64,000 nucleotides of DNA from Bacilli bacterium (GTDB lineage: Bacteria > Bacillota_I > Bacilli_A > RF39 > UBA660). Of this stretch, positions 1 to 6,443 are shown one piece after another (position 1 is the first letter of the stretch; every line of letters begins with the position of its first letter). Made by a program: the position numbers and the translations under genes. Below the pieces are notes generated by a model. The model did no database searches, was not told where the DNA came from, and saw nothing but the letters and a program-made list of their open reading frames with translations. The stretch lies in contig JAFRUZ010000005.1 in the NCBI GenBank assembly GCA_017438635.1, positions 1 to 64,000 on the forward strand, given 5' to 3'.

Positions 1-235
<235 letters not shown>

Positions 236-308
236 AATCATAATTTGTGATGGTTTTATTTGATGTCATACATTATCTGAGTTTTCAGAGAATTATTTCT
301 CTACTTTT

Positions 309-413
309 CTCAGTGACGATAGCGAAGAGGGTACACCTGGCACCATCCCGAACCCAGAAGTTAAGCTCTTCAGCGCCGAAGATAGTGATTCGCGAAAATA
401 GGACGTTGCTGAG
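309..413 (+). rRNA. 5S rRNA (short form, ~105 nt)
   Basis: The conserved 5S core is present: gacgatagcgaagagg, then cccgaac and gaagttaagctcttcagcgc, ending in the ggacgttgctgag strand that pairs with the 5' ctcagtgacg strand. The region between the gccgaag and taggacg segments is about ten bases shorter than in Bacillus, giving about 105 nt instead of 115-117. Short 5S RNAs are known from Mollicutes. No tRNA follows; a terminator comes directly after. Confidence 0.93.
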
Positions 414-429
414 ATTTTTTTATGCAAAA

Positions 430-459
430 AAAAAGTTCCATTATTTTGGAATTTTTTTA
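430..459 (+). terminator. rho-independent terminator of the rRNA operon
   Basis: A hairpin with arms around ttcca/tggaa, extended by A/T pairs, is followed by a run of seven T. It lies 17 bases after the 5S RNA. Confidence 0.7.
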
Positions 460-469
460 ATATATAAAA

Positions 470-670
470 TTACATAGTACGATATGATTGCATTTGTTTC
501 ATTAAACTTTCAACAGCTTCTTAACCATATTTCATTATATCCACTGTAGATTCAAGTAAAACATCTCTATCAACATTTTCTATCCAATCAGTATCAGTAT
601 CAGCATCTGATTCTCTATTTTCACTTTTTACAAACGCTAATTCTTCAGTGTTATAGCATTGCACATGGAA
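470..670 (-). pseudogene. broken ORF fragment, 66 codons with an in-frame stop
   Basis: On the minus strand one reading frame runs from 670 to a TAA at 472-470. It has no start codon and is interrupted once by an in-frame TAA after the residues DIMKYG; the frame then continues for 16 codons (EAVESLMKQMQSYRTM). The composition is protein-like and acidic (ENRESDADTDTDW). It looks like the remnant 3' part of a decayed gene. The family is not recognised. An alternative is chance open frame in AT-rich spacer, but the amino-acid texture argues against it. Confidence 0.4.
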
Positions 671-686
671 TTACCTACCGAAGAAC

Positions 687-1361
687 TCATAATATTAGAG
701 GGTCTCTAGTGTATTTAGAAGCTTTTGGATAATAACTATAGAATAAATTAATATATTCATTATACTTATTCATATCTATGTTTCCACTTTCTTTATAATT
801 ATTTCTGATGTTTTCAAATTTTTCTAGTAGTTCATCATCCCATAATGAATTAATTCTAGAACCTCTAGTATACATATCTTCTATATTTTTTATACGACAG
901 TATTTTCTTAGCGCTTTTAGTATTTTTCTGTTATAAGAACCATGTTTAATAACTTCACCAGTTTTTAAATCAAACATTACATATGCACTTGTTTTAGCAA
1001 TGTACAAGATTTTTGCTTTCATAGTTGATTCAGAAATTAGTATAATCCCGTAGTAATTTCCTTCAATATTTGCAATAAGTGGAATTGATGAATATCCACT
1101 AGAATTGCTATAGAACAAAGGAAGGTTACTCGTTAAAATTTCAACACTCAAATAATCTACATCTATTATCTCATTAGTTTCTTGAATTTCATTACGATAT
1201 ACAACTTTAGTATATCCCGTTTCAGTTGAATAGTTAAAGCTAAAGATTGGGTTATTTTCAAATAATAATTTAGGATCTTTTGTAAATAATAGAACTCTTT
1301 CATTATTTTCATATATAACAGGAAAATATGCTCCATTATATACAACTTTTTTACACTTCAT
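687..1361 (-). CDS. hypothetical protein (224 aa)
   Basis: I do not recognise this family. The protein is soluble, mixed alpha/beta and Tyr/Asn-rich; there is no signal peptide, membrane segment or clear catalytic motif. The start is placed at the ATG at 1361 because a good ribosome site (gaggtgg) lies five bases upstream; a GTG at 1370 would overlap that site. A TATAAT -10 box on the minus strand (1385-1380) lies just upstream, so the gene is divergent from the T-box leader. A broken ORF lies just downstream on the same strand, so the pair may be a decaying accessory segment next to the rRNA operon. Confidence 0.6.
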   Translation of the reverse strand: MKCKKVVYNGAYFPVIYENNERVLLFTKDPKLLFENNPIFSFNYSTETGYTKVVYRNEIQETNEIIDVDYLSVEILTSNLPLFYSNSSGYSSIPLIANIEGNYYGIILISESTMKAKILYIAKTSAYVMFDLKTGEVIKHGSYNRKILKALRKYCRIKNIEDMYTRGSRINSLWDDELLEKFENIRNNYKESGNIDMNKYNEYINLFYSYYPKASKYTRDPLIL

Positions 1362-1410
1362 TTTATCCACCTCATTAGTATTATAACATAAAAAAAATTT
1401 AAAAAAAGTA

Positions 1411-1439
1411 TTGACATAAAATATATATTATAGTAATAT
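1411..1439 (+). promoter_or_regulatory. sigma-A promoter P1
   Basis: TTGACA (1411-1416), a 17-base spacer, then TAATAT (1434-1439). The predicted RNA starts at about 1446, exactly at the base of the long hairpin at 1446-1500. Confidence 0.6.
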
Positions 1440-1445
1440 GTATAT

Positions 1446-1505
1446 AGGGATTGATTCGTTTGTCTTAAAAGTATAACTTTTAAGATTGAATTAATTCCTA
1501 TTTTT
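1446..1505 (+). ncRNA. long hairpin with T-run; possible short RNA
   Basis: Outer arms agggattgattc / gaattaattcct and inner arms cttaaaagt / aacttttaag make a nearly continuous stem with a small loop, followed by TTTTT at 1501-1505. It starts where promoter P1 would initiate and ends like an intrinsic terminator, so the predicted product is an RNA of about 60 nt. It shares the string agggattgat with the base of T-box stem I at 1564-1573. It may be a relic of a duplicated leader or a small RNA. Confidence 0.35.
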
Positions 1506-1518
1506 GTGCAATAAAAGT

Positions 1519-1547
1519 TTGACAAAAACTACAAAAAATGATAGACT
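1519..1547 (+). promoter_or_regulatory. sigma-A promoter P2 of the T-box leader
   Basis: TTGACA (1519-1524), a 17-base spacer, then TAGACT (1542-1547). Transcription would begin at about 1554, just before stem I of the T-box. Confidence 0.6.
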
Positions 1548-1559
1548 ATGCTTGTACTT

Positions 1560-1752
1560 AAACAGGGATTGATCCTAAGTAGTATTATATTATTTTTATA
1601 GAGAGTTAAGGTTTGGTGGAACTTAACAAATACTATAATATGAAATACAAATCATGAGTTTAATCGGTAACGCGTTATAGTTTAAAGTGTATGATAATTC
1701 ATAAATTAAGGTGGTACCACGGTAATTCGTCCTTTGATTTGTGAATTTTTTT
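1560..1752 (+). promoter_or_regulatory. T-box leader of the B3/4-domain gene
   Basis: The leader has the AGAGAG bulge of stem I (1600-1605), the distal-loop sequence ggtttggtggaa, and the T-box sequence aaggtggtaccacgg (from 1708). The competing terminator pairs aattcataaatt with atttgtgaatt and ends in seven T (to 1752). The bulge UGGU predicts a tRNA with discriminator A73. The specifier is ambiguous: AUA directly follows the GAA motif (as in the serS leader), but UAC sits one base later; Asn AAU is disfavoured by A73. The leader should sense uncharged tRNA and allow read-through into the next gene. Confidence 0.85.
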
Positions 1753-1769
1753 ATTAAGGAGGAAATAAA

Positions 1770-2471
1770 ATGAAATTTATAGTAAGTAAAGATTTTTTTG
1801 AAAAAGTACCAAATGCCTATTTCGGGGTAATTATAGTGAAAGGATTTAACAACAGAGAAGAGAATAAAAAAATTAAAGAAGTTTTCTCAAAAAATATGAG
1901 TGAAGCTTTAGAAAACTTAAAAGATGTAAGAGTAAAAGAAGAAGCATATATCATTCCACACAGAGAAGCATTCAAAGCACTTGATGTAAATCCTAATAAG
2001 TTTATGTGTTCGATTGAAGCGCTTCTTACAAGAATTAGCAAAGGAAAAGAAGTACCAAGTATTAATCCAATTGTAGATTTAGGTAATGCATTATCAGTAA
2101 AGTACAAATTACCAATAGGAATACACGATATTGATAATTTTGATGGAGATATTGAAATAAGAAAAGGAAGATCAACCGATAACTTTGTTCCTTTCGGAGG
2201 AGGAGAAGTAGAACACCCTGAAGAAAATGAATATGTATATGTTTCTGGCAATGAAATAAAAACAAGAAAATGGACTTGGAGACAAGGAGAAAGAAGTAAA
2301 ATAACAGAAACATCCACTAATCTATTTATTCCAATAGATGGATTTGAAGAAAATAAAGATGAGGTACTAAAACTTCAAGAAGAAATGATTTCGTTTTTAA
2401 AAGAAAATTATGATGTAGATATACAATCAGGTTTTGTAGATAAAAATCACACAGAATTTGAATGGCAATAA
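1770..2471 (+). CDS. B3/B4 tRNA-binding/editing domain protein
   Basis: The 233-residue protein matches the stand-alone B3/4 domain family (COG3382 type), related to the editing module of the phenylalanyl-tRNA synthetase beta chain. Typical segments are HREAFKALDVNPNKFM, the SIEALL helix, NPIVDLGNALSVKYKLPIG and the FVPFGGGEVEHP loop. Family members are thought to act on amino acids or mischarged tRNA; the substrate here is unknown. The ribosome site aaggagg precedes the ATG. Control by a T-box is visible directly upstream and fits a role linked to tRNA charging. A bidirectional terminator follows. Confidence 0.85.
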   Translation: MKFIVSKDFFEKVPNAYFGVIIVKGFNNREENKKIKEVFSKNMSEALENLKDVRVKEEAYIIPHREAFKALDVNPNKFMCSIEALLTRISKGKEVPSINPIVDLGNALSVKYKLPIGIHDIDNFDGDIEIRKGRSTDNFVPFGGGEVEHPEENEYVYVSGNEIKTRKWTWRQGERSKITETSTNLFIPIDGFEENKDEVLKLQEEMISFLKENYDVDIQSGFVDKNHTEFEWQ

Positions 2472-2472
2472 A

Positions 2473-2503
2473 AAATAAGAGTTCATTTGAACTCTTATTT
2501 TGT
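2473..2503. terminator. bidirectional terminator
   Basis: Perfect inverted repeat aataagagttca / tgaactcttatt with A and T runs on either side. It lies between the convergent genes ending at 2471 and 2495. Confidence 0.8.
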
Positions 2504-3001
2504 TATGTTTTTACCTTTAAAAAACTCAATTTTTGGAGGAAAAACTCTAATAATAACATATATAGCAACAAGTATCAAAACTCCTAAAAGTGAGAACAAA
2601 GGATTAATTTGTTTGTTAGTACCTATTGCTAAACATATATAGTTACAGAAAAATCCAAAAAAGCACGAGAAGAAGATTGCTATGATATTGACAACTCCAC
2701 TTTCTTTATTAGCAATTAAATCATAACCAAATTTAATAACATACATAACACATACACTAATAAATATATTAAGTAATAAACCAAGAACAAACAGTTTATT
2801 ATTACCTAAAATAATCAGTTCTATTAAAGACCAAACAATATTAGGAATAATTACAATACCAATCCTGTTAAAAGTCGTTTCATCAATTGGTGAAAGAAAT
2901 TTTGTAAGTTTAGTTATAGGAAATAATTCAAAAAGGTGATCAAACACAATTGATAAACCTACAACAAATAAATATCCACTTATAATAAAAAAATAATACA
3001 T
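2495..3001 (-). CDS. hypothetical membrane protein (168 aa)
   Basis: A small integral membrane protein with about five hydrophobic segments (roughly residues 3-22, 45-65, 72-95, 103-128 and 135-155). There is no signal peptide cleavage site and no conserved polar motif that would suggest a transporter family. The start ATG at 3001 follows the ribosome site aggggtg. I do not recognise the family. It stands alone between a terminator and the gene ending at 3095. Confidence 0.6.
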   Translation of the reverse strand: MYYFFIISGYLFVVGLSIVFDHLFELFPITKLTKFLSPIDETTFNRIGIVIIPNIVWSLIELIILGNNKLFVLGLLLNIFISVCVMYVIKFGYDLIANKESGVVNIIAIFFSCFFGFFCNYICLAIGTNKQINPLFSLLGVLILVAIYVIIRVFPPKIEFFKGKNITK

Positions 3002-3094
3002 AACTGCACCCCTTATTCTATTTCATTATATAATAAAACAATTAAATAGTAAAGTAATATAGAATTAAAAAAGATTTATATACACATATAAATC

Positions 3095-3580
3095 TTATCT
3101 TCTATTATTTGTATTAGGTTGATCCCAGTATTTTACATTACCTAATACATCTACATTGTTTTCATAATAAGGAACACATTTTCCATTATCATCAGCAGTT
3201 TCAACATAATCAAAATAGGTTTTGAAATCACCCTTAATTTCTTCTATTCTTGCTTTTGCTTCTTCTAAACTATTAAATGCATCATATGATACCCATCTAC
3301 AAACAGAGTTATCTGCATCATTTTCAACAATCGCTCTAGCATAGTATTTACCTTTTTCTATGTTTATATCTTTTGAACGATCAATTCTATCAAAAAAAGT
3401 ATCATAATCAATAATTTTCTTATCATCGTCGTGTATATAGGAAAATAAAACTCTAATATTTTTCTTAACGTTATTTAACCACTGTGAAGCATCTTCTTTA
3501 CTTGAACAGCTATCATAAGTAAACATTGTATATGTCTTACCAGTTCCTTTATCTTGAACAATTGCTATAGGCCAGTACAT
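3095..3580 (-). CDS. hypothetical protein with internal duplication (161 aa)
   Basis: The family is not recognised. The protein seems to hold two copies of one unit of about 55 residues: copy one begins YWPIAIVQDK and ends FSYIHDDD; copy two begins YYARAIVEND and ends FDYVETADD. Both share the pattern Y-x-x-A-I-V, then S/T-Y-D, an S-x-E-x-A helix, and an aromatic-Y-acidic end. The C-terminal tail is Asn-rich. The ATG at 3580 is preferred to the one at 3586 because the ribosome site gggagg is correctly spaced only for the former. It looks cytoplasmic; no function can be assigned. Confidence 0.6.
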   Translation of the reverse strand: MYWPIAIVQDKGTGKTYTMFTYDSCSSKEDASQWLNNVKKNIRVLFSYIHDDDKKIIDYDTFFDRIDRSKDINIEKGKYYARAIVENDADNSVCRWVSYDAFNSLEEAKARIEEIKGDFKTYFDYVETADDNGKCVPYYENNVDVLGNVKYWDQPNTNNRR

Positions 3581-3638
3581 ATTCATTCCTCCCTATCATT
3601 TACATTATACAATAAATAAAAAAAATAGACAATAACCT

Positions 3639-3666
3639 ATACAAAAAACACTTATATTCATACTAT
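3639..3666 (+). promoter_or_regulatory. possible sigma-E-type promoter of the cotJ operon
   Basis: ATA (3639-3641), 17 bases, then CATACTAT (3659-3666). This resembles the sigma-E pattern ATA-N16-18-CATACANT known for cotJ in Bacillus. The spacing to the ribosome site at about 3672 is tight, so the leader would be very short. Confidence 0.4.
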
Positions 3667-3684
3667 ACATCAGGAGGAAAAAAT

Positions 3685-4116
3685 ATGATGAATGACTATA
3701 TTGACTATTATGGATATATTAATAATTTGAATCAAATGAATAATCAAGTTCAAAATAGTCCTAAAAGTTTTACAGAGCCATATACAGGTTTTATAAGAGG
3801 TAATATGTTTGATAAATTATACAGTAATTATAAAAACTATAAAATACAAGAATTAAATCCCTCGAATGAAAAAGAGTATGCAAAAATGTTATTACAAATG
3901 TATGCTTTTGCAGCTCATGATTTGGGTTTATATCTAGATGTATATCCAAATGATACAAATGCTATCAAACAAAGATATGAATATGTAAGAATGTATAATG
4001 AAGCTTTAAGACAGTATGAAACCAATTATGGACCTATCACCAAAAGCAGTGCTTTATTAGATAAGACGCCATGGGCTTGGGATAGTAAAAAATGGCCATG
4101 GGAGGGGATGAAATAA
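3685..4116 (+). CDS. spore coat CotJA-CotJB fusion
   Basis: Residues 1-50 end in a CotJA-like motif (EPYTGFIRGNMFDKLY). Residues 60-143 are CotJB: the helix QMYAFAAHDLGLYLDVYPND, then the YNEALRQYETNYGP segment and the Trp-rich tail PWAWDSKKWPWEG. In Bacillus and most clostridia these are two separate small proteins of the CotJ coat complex. Here they form one 143-residue frame with no break. The ribosome site aggagg precedes the paired ATGs. The gene overlaps cotJC by one base (TAATG), so the two are translated together in the mother cell during sporulation (inferred from the family). Confidence 0.85.
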   Translation: MMNDYIDYYGYINNLNQMNNQVQNSPKSFTEPYTGFIRGNMFDKLYSNYKNYKIQELNPSNEKEYAKMLLQMYAFAAHDLGLYLDVYPNDTNAIKQRYEYVRMYNEALRQYETNYGPITKSSALLDKTPWAWDSKKWPWEGMK

Positions 4117-4685
4117 TGTGGAAATATGAAAAATCATTACAATATCCTATTAATATCAAAAAAAGAGATCTTAAACTTGCAAAAATAATTGTTACACAGT
4201 ATGGTGGAAGTCAAGGAGAACTTGGAGCTGCTTTAAGATACTTAAATCAAAGATATACCATGCCAGATGAAAAGGGTAAAGCCCTTTTAACAGATATAGG
4301 AACAGAAGAGCTTAATCATGTTGAAATGATAAGTAGCATGCTTTATCAACTGACAAAAGATGCAACACCTGAAGAAATGAAAAGAGCAGGATTAGAAAGC
4401 CATTATGCAGAACACAATAATGCTTTATATCCTACAGATGCTAACGGAGTACCATTTACCATTACATATATATCTACTACAGGAGACCCAGTAGCAGATC
4501 TTATGGAAGACATGGCTGCTGAACAAAAAGCAAGAGCAGTCTATGAAAATCTTATAGATTTGACAGATGATCCTGATGTAATAGGACCACTTCTATGGTT
4601 AAGACAAAGAGAAATAGTACATTTCAGTTTATTTAAGGAATTATATGAGGAATATCTAAAAAAAGGATATAATCAAAAAAAATAA
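4116..4685 (+). CDS. cotJC: spore coat manganese catalase-like protein CotJC
   Basis: The 189-residue protein begins MWKYEKSLQYPINIK, typical of CotJC, a non-haem dimanganese catalase-family coat protein. Candidate metal ligands of the ferritin-like four-helix bundle are Glu35, Glu65, His68, Glu136 and His169 (motifs QGELGA, TEELNHVE, AAEQKA, REIVHF). The ATG at 4116 is chosen over upstream ATGs because of the ribosome site ggagggg and the TAATG overlap with the CotJA-JB gene. It is expected to break down H2O2 or act structurally in the inner coat. Confidence 0.93.
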   Translation: MWKYEKSLQYPINIKKRDLKLAKIIVTQYGGSQGELGAALRYLNQRYTMPDEKGKALLTDIGTEELNHVEMISSMLYQLTKDATPEEMKRAGLESHYAEHNNALYPTDANGVPFTITYISTTGDPVADLMEDMAAEQKARAVYENLIDLTDDPDVIGPLLWLRQREIVHFSLFKELYEEYLKKGYNQKK

Positions 4686-4708
4686 CTTCACATTTGTGAA
4701 GTTATTTC
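4680..4708. terminator. bidirectional terminator
   Basis: Perfect inverted repeat aataacttcaca / tgtgaagttatt flanked by A and T runs, between convergent genes; it overlaps both gene ends. Confidence 0.75.
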
Positions 4709-5079
4709 TCTATAGTAATCAAAAGTTTATTAATACATAAAATAGATATACATATAGAAATCATTAAAAAATTAAAACTGAAATAACTTGTATTACTTAT
4801 AATTGCATAATCTTTTATCAAATAGTATTTATATGCTACAAAAAGAATATAAATATGTAAAAAACATAGTACAAAATTATTAAAAACACTAGATTCCTCA
4901 TTCTTGTTCTTTACAAAAAACATAATAAAAGTAACAACAATATAAACAAGAGATACAATTAAACATATCTTACCAAATTCAAACTTCTCAAAACTAGGGT
5001 ATAATATGATCTCAGCAATGAGAAATATAATAAATGAGATATGTCTAGAATATAACATTGTTTTTTTAAGATTATCCAT
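4702..5079 (-). CDS. hypothetical membrane protein (125 aa)
   Basis: Four hydrophobic segments of about 20 residues (roughly 12-28, 36-54, 67-85 and 99-118) fill this small protein. No catalytic or binding motif is visible and the family is not recognised. The start ATG lies four bases after the stop of the AAA+ gene and no ribosome site is visible, so translation is probably coupled to the upstream gene. This makes the pair a likely operon, with the membrane protein as a possible partner of the ATPase (inference). Confidence 0.55.
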   Translation of the reverse strand: MDNLKKTMLYSRHISFIIFLIAEIILYPSFEKFEFGKICLIVSLVYIVVTFIMFFVKNKNEESSVFNNFVLCFLHIYILFVAYKYYLIKDYAIISNTSYFSFNFLMISICISILCINKLLITIEK

Positions 5080-5083
5080 AATT

Positions 5084-6019
5084 CTAATTTGCAGGAGGAT
5101 TAGTTAACCCTTCATGATCTCTTTTTTCTTCATCTAATAAATCTTTAAATTCTATATCAAATGCTTGCAAGTATTTTTGAATTACATCTGGATATACTGC
5201 TCTAGAATGTTCAATAGCTTTTCTTAGATGAGATACAGTAACTACTTTTTTATTGTCAAATAGCGCTTCAGAAAACGCTTGACTAAACATCGTTATAGGA
5301 ACATCTGGATATCTACCAGCAGTTTCATAAACACGATTATATTCAGTAGTAAGTTCTACTACAAATCTTGCTAGTTTTTCCCAAATAAATGGAGTATAAC
5401 CCATCTTTATACCTGTAGAATGTTCAATACGAGGTATAACTCCAGTAACTATTTTAACAGTCATTTCTTTATCGGGTTCTTCAATATTAATTCTTTGAAA
5501 ACGACGAGTAAATGCTTTATCACGAAGTATATATTTTTCATATTCATCTGATGTAGTAGCACCAATAATCTTTAAATCTCCACGACCAAGACCAGTCTTA
5601 AACATATTGGCAAAGTCAAGTGAAGCTTCACTTGTAGCATTTATCAAAGTATGAATTTCATCTATAAATAAAATATATTTTTCATGACTAAGTATTTCAT
5701 CAATTAAAGTTTGAACGCGAGAATCACCAGTTTCTTTAACAGTGCCCATAAGAGCCTGTGTATCAATTTTTATAATTGTATAACCCTTTAAAGCATCAGG
5801 AACTTCATTTCTTTGAATCAAATAAGCAAGGCCTTCAACAATAGCAGTTTTACCAGTACCAGGTTTACCTGTTAAAATAGCACTTTTATCAGGTGTAAGT
5901 AAAACCAAAGAAAGCTCTTTAATCTCATTTTCTCTTCCAATTGCAGGGTTAACTACATACTCTTGATTAGAAAAATTAACTCCATATTTTTCAATAAAAC
6001 TCTTTTGTCCTTCAGGCAT
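5084..6019 (-). CDS. stand-alone ClpA/ClpB D1-like AAA+ ATPase (311 aa)
   Basis: The protein is one AAA+ module of the Clp/Hsp100 D1 type. It shows the N-linker NPAIGRENEI, Walker A GKPGTGKTA, Walker B ILFIDEIH, the sensor-1 region IIGATTSDEY, and the arginine-finger region KAFTRRFQRI, then a helical C-domain ending near SRAVYPDVIQKYL. Full Clp proteins have an N-domain and a second ATPase (700-850 residues); both are absent here and there is no IGF/IGL loop for ClpP. It is probably a dedicated remodelling ATPase. The small membrane protein downstream is translationally coupled and may anchor it (inference). The ATG has the ribosome site aggagg. Confidence 0.8.
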   Translation of the reverse strand: MPEGQKSFIEKYGVNFSNQEYVVNPAIGRENEIKELSLVLLTPDKSAILTGKPGTGKTAIVEGLAYLIQRNEVPDALKGYTIIKIDTQALMGTVKETGDSRVQTLIDEILSHEKYILFIDEIHTLINATSEASLDFANMFKTGLGRGDLKIIGATTSDEYEKYILRDKAFTRRFQRINIEEPDKEMTVKIVTGVIPRIEHSTGIKMGYTPFIWEKLARFVVELTTEYNRVYETAGRYPDVPITMFSQAFSEALFDNKKVVTVSHLRKAIEHSRAVYPDVIQKYLQAFDIEFKDLLDEEKRDHEGLTNPPAN

Positions 6020-6092
6020 AAAAAAACCTCCTAACGTATATAATTAGTATAAGTTATTTTTATGATTAATACAACATTTACCTCAAAAAACC

Positions 6093-6121
6093 TTGTCAAA
6101 TAGACAATTTTTTGGTAAAAT
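6093..6121 (+). promoter_or_regulatory. promoter of tRNA-His
   Basis: TTGTCA (6093-6098), a 17-base spacer, then TAAAAT (6116-6121). It lies 17 bases before the tRNA. Confidence 0.6.
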
Positions 6122-6137
6122 ATAATAGAACTTTTAT

Positions 6138-6214
6138 GGCGACATTGGTGAAGTGATTAACACGCTGGATTGTGGCTCCAGTATGCGTGGGTTTGATTCC
6201 CACATGTCGCCCCA
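6138..6214 (+). tRNA. tRNA-His (GTG)
   Basis: The acceptor arms gcgacat / atgtcgc pair exactly, with the extra G-1 opposite C73 that marks tRNA-His. The anticodon loop ttGTGgc lies between tgga/tcca arms, and the T arm is gtggg-tttgatt-cccac. CCA is encoded (6212-6214). Confidence 0.97.
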
Positions 6215-6223
6215 TGTGTAAAT

Positions 6224-6256
6224 TACTTATAAACTAAATTAGTTTGTAAGTTTTTT
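6224..6256 (+). terminator. terminator of tRNA-His
   Basis: Hairpin acttataaactaa / ttagtttgtaagt followed by six T. Confidence 0.8.
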
Positions 6257-6263
6257 ATTTTAT

Positions 6264-6288
6264 AACAAAAGACCAACAATGTTGGTCT
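6264..6288 (-). terminator. minus-strand terminator after the 8-codon ORF
   Basis: Hairpin agaccaaca / tgttggtct. Read on the minus strand it is followed by TTTT. It would end a transcript passing through the micro-ORF at 6358-6332. Confidence 0.6.
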
Positions 6289-6331
6289 ATTTATTAGAAA
6301 AAATATTGTTATTAATATGTTTATTATTATT

Positions 6332-6358
6332 TTAATCATTTTTGCTTAATCTATTCAT
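6332..6358 (-). CDS. possible 8-codon micro-ORF (MNRLSKND)
   Basis: ATG at 6358 is preceded on the minus strand by a strong ribosome site (gaggag, 6371-6366) at good spacing and reads MNRLSKND before a TAA. A possible promoter (TTGTTT, 18 bases, TATAAT) lies just upstream and a hairpin terminator lies downstream, so it could form its own transcript of about 100 nt. The predicted RNA start falls almost on the ribosome site, which weakens the promoter call. No function is known; it may instead mark the 5' part of a small RNA. Confidence 0.25.
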   Translation of the reverse strand: MNRLSKND

Positions 6359-6410
6359 ATATCATCTCCTCTACAATTATAGTTTAATCTATCAATCTTA
6401 AACAAAACTG

Positions 6411-6443
6411 AAAAATAAAAAGAATCAAAATTACTTTTGATTC
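6411..6443 (-). terminator. terminator of the two-component operon
   Basis: On the minus strand the perfect hairpin gaatcaaaa / ttttgattc is followed by TTTTT. It overlaps the last codons of the histidine kinase gene. Confidence 0.7.

Noticed and set aside
247-477. Open frame across the 5S rRNA
   Set aside because: It lies over the 5S gene and its terminator and has no ribosome site.
1817-2317. Long minus-strand frames opposite the B3/4 gene
   Set aside because: They are shadows of the real gene, with low-complexity Ser/Leu/Phe composition and no ribosome site.
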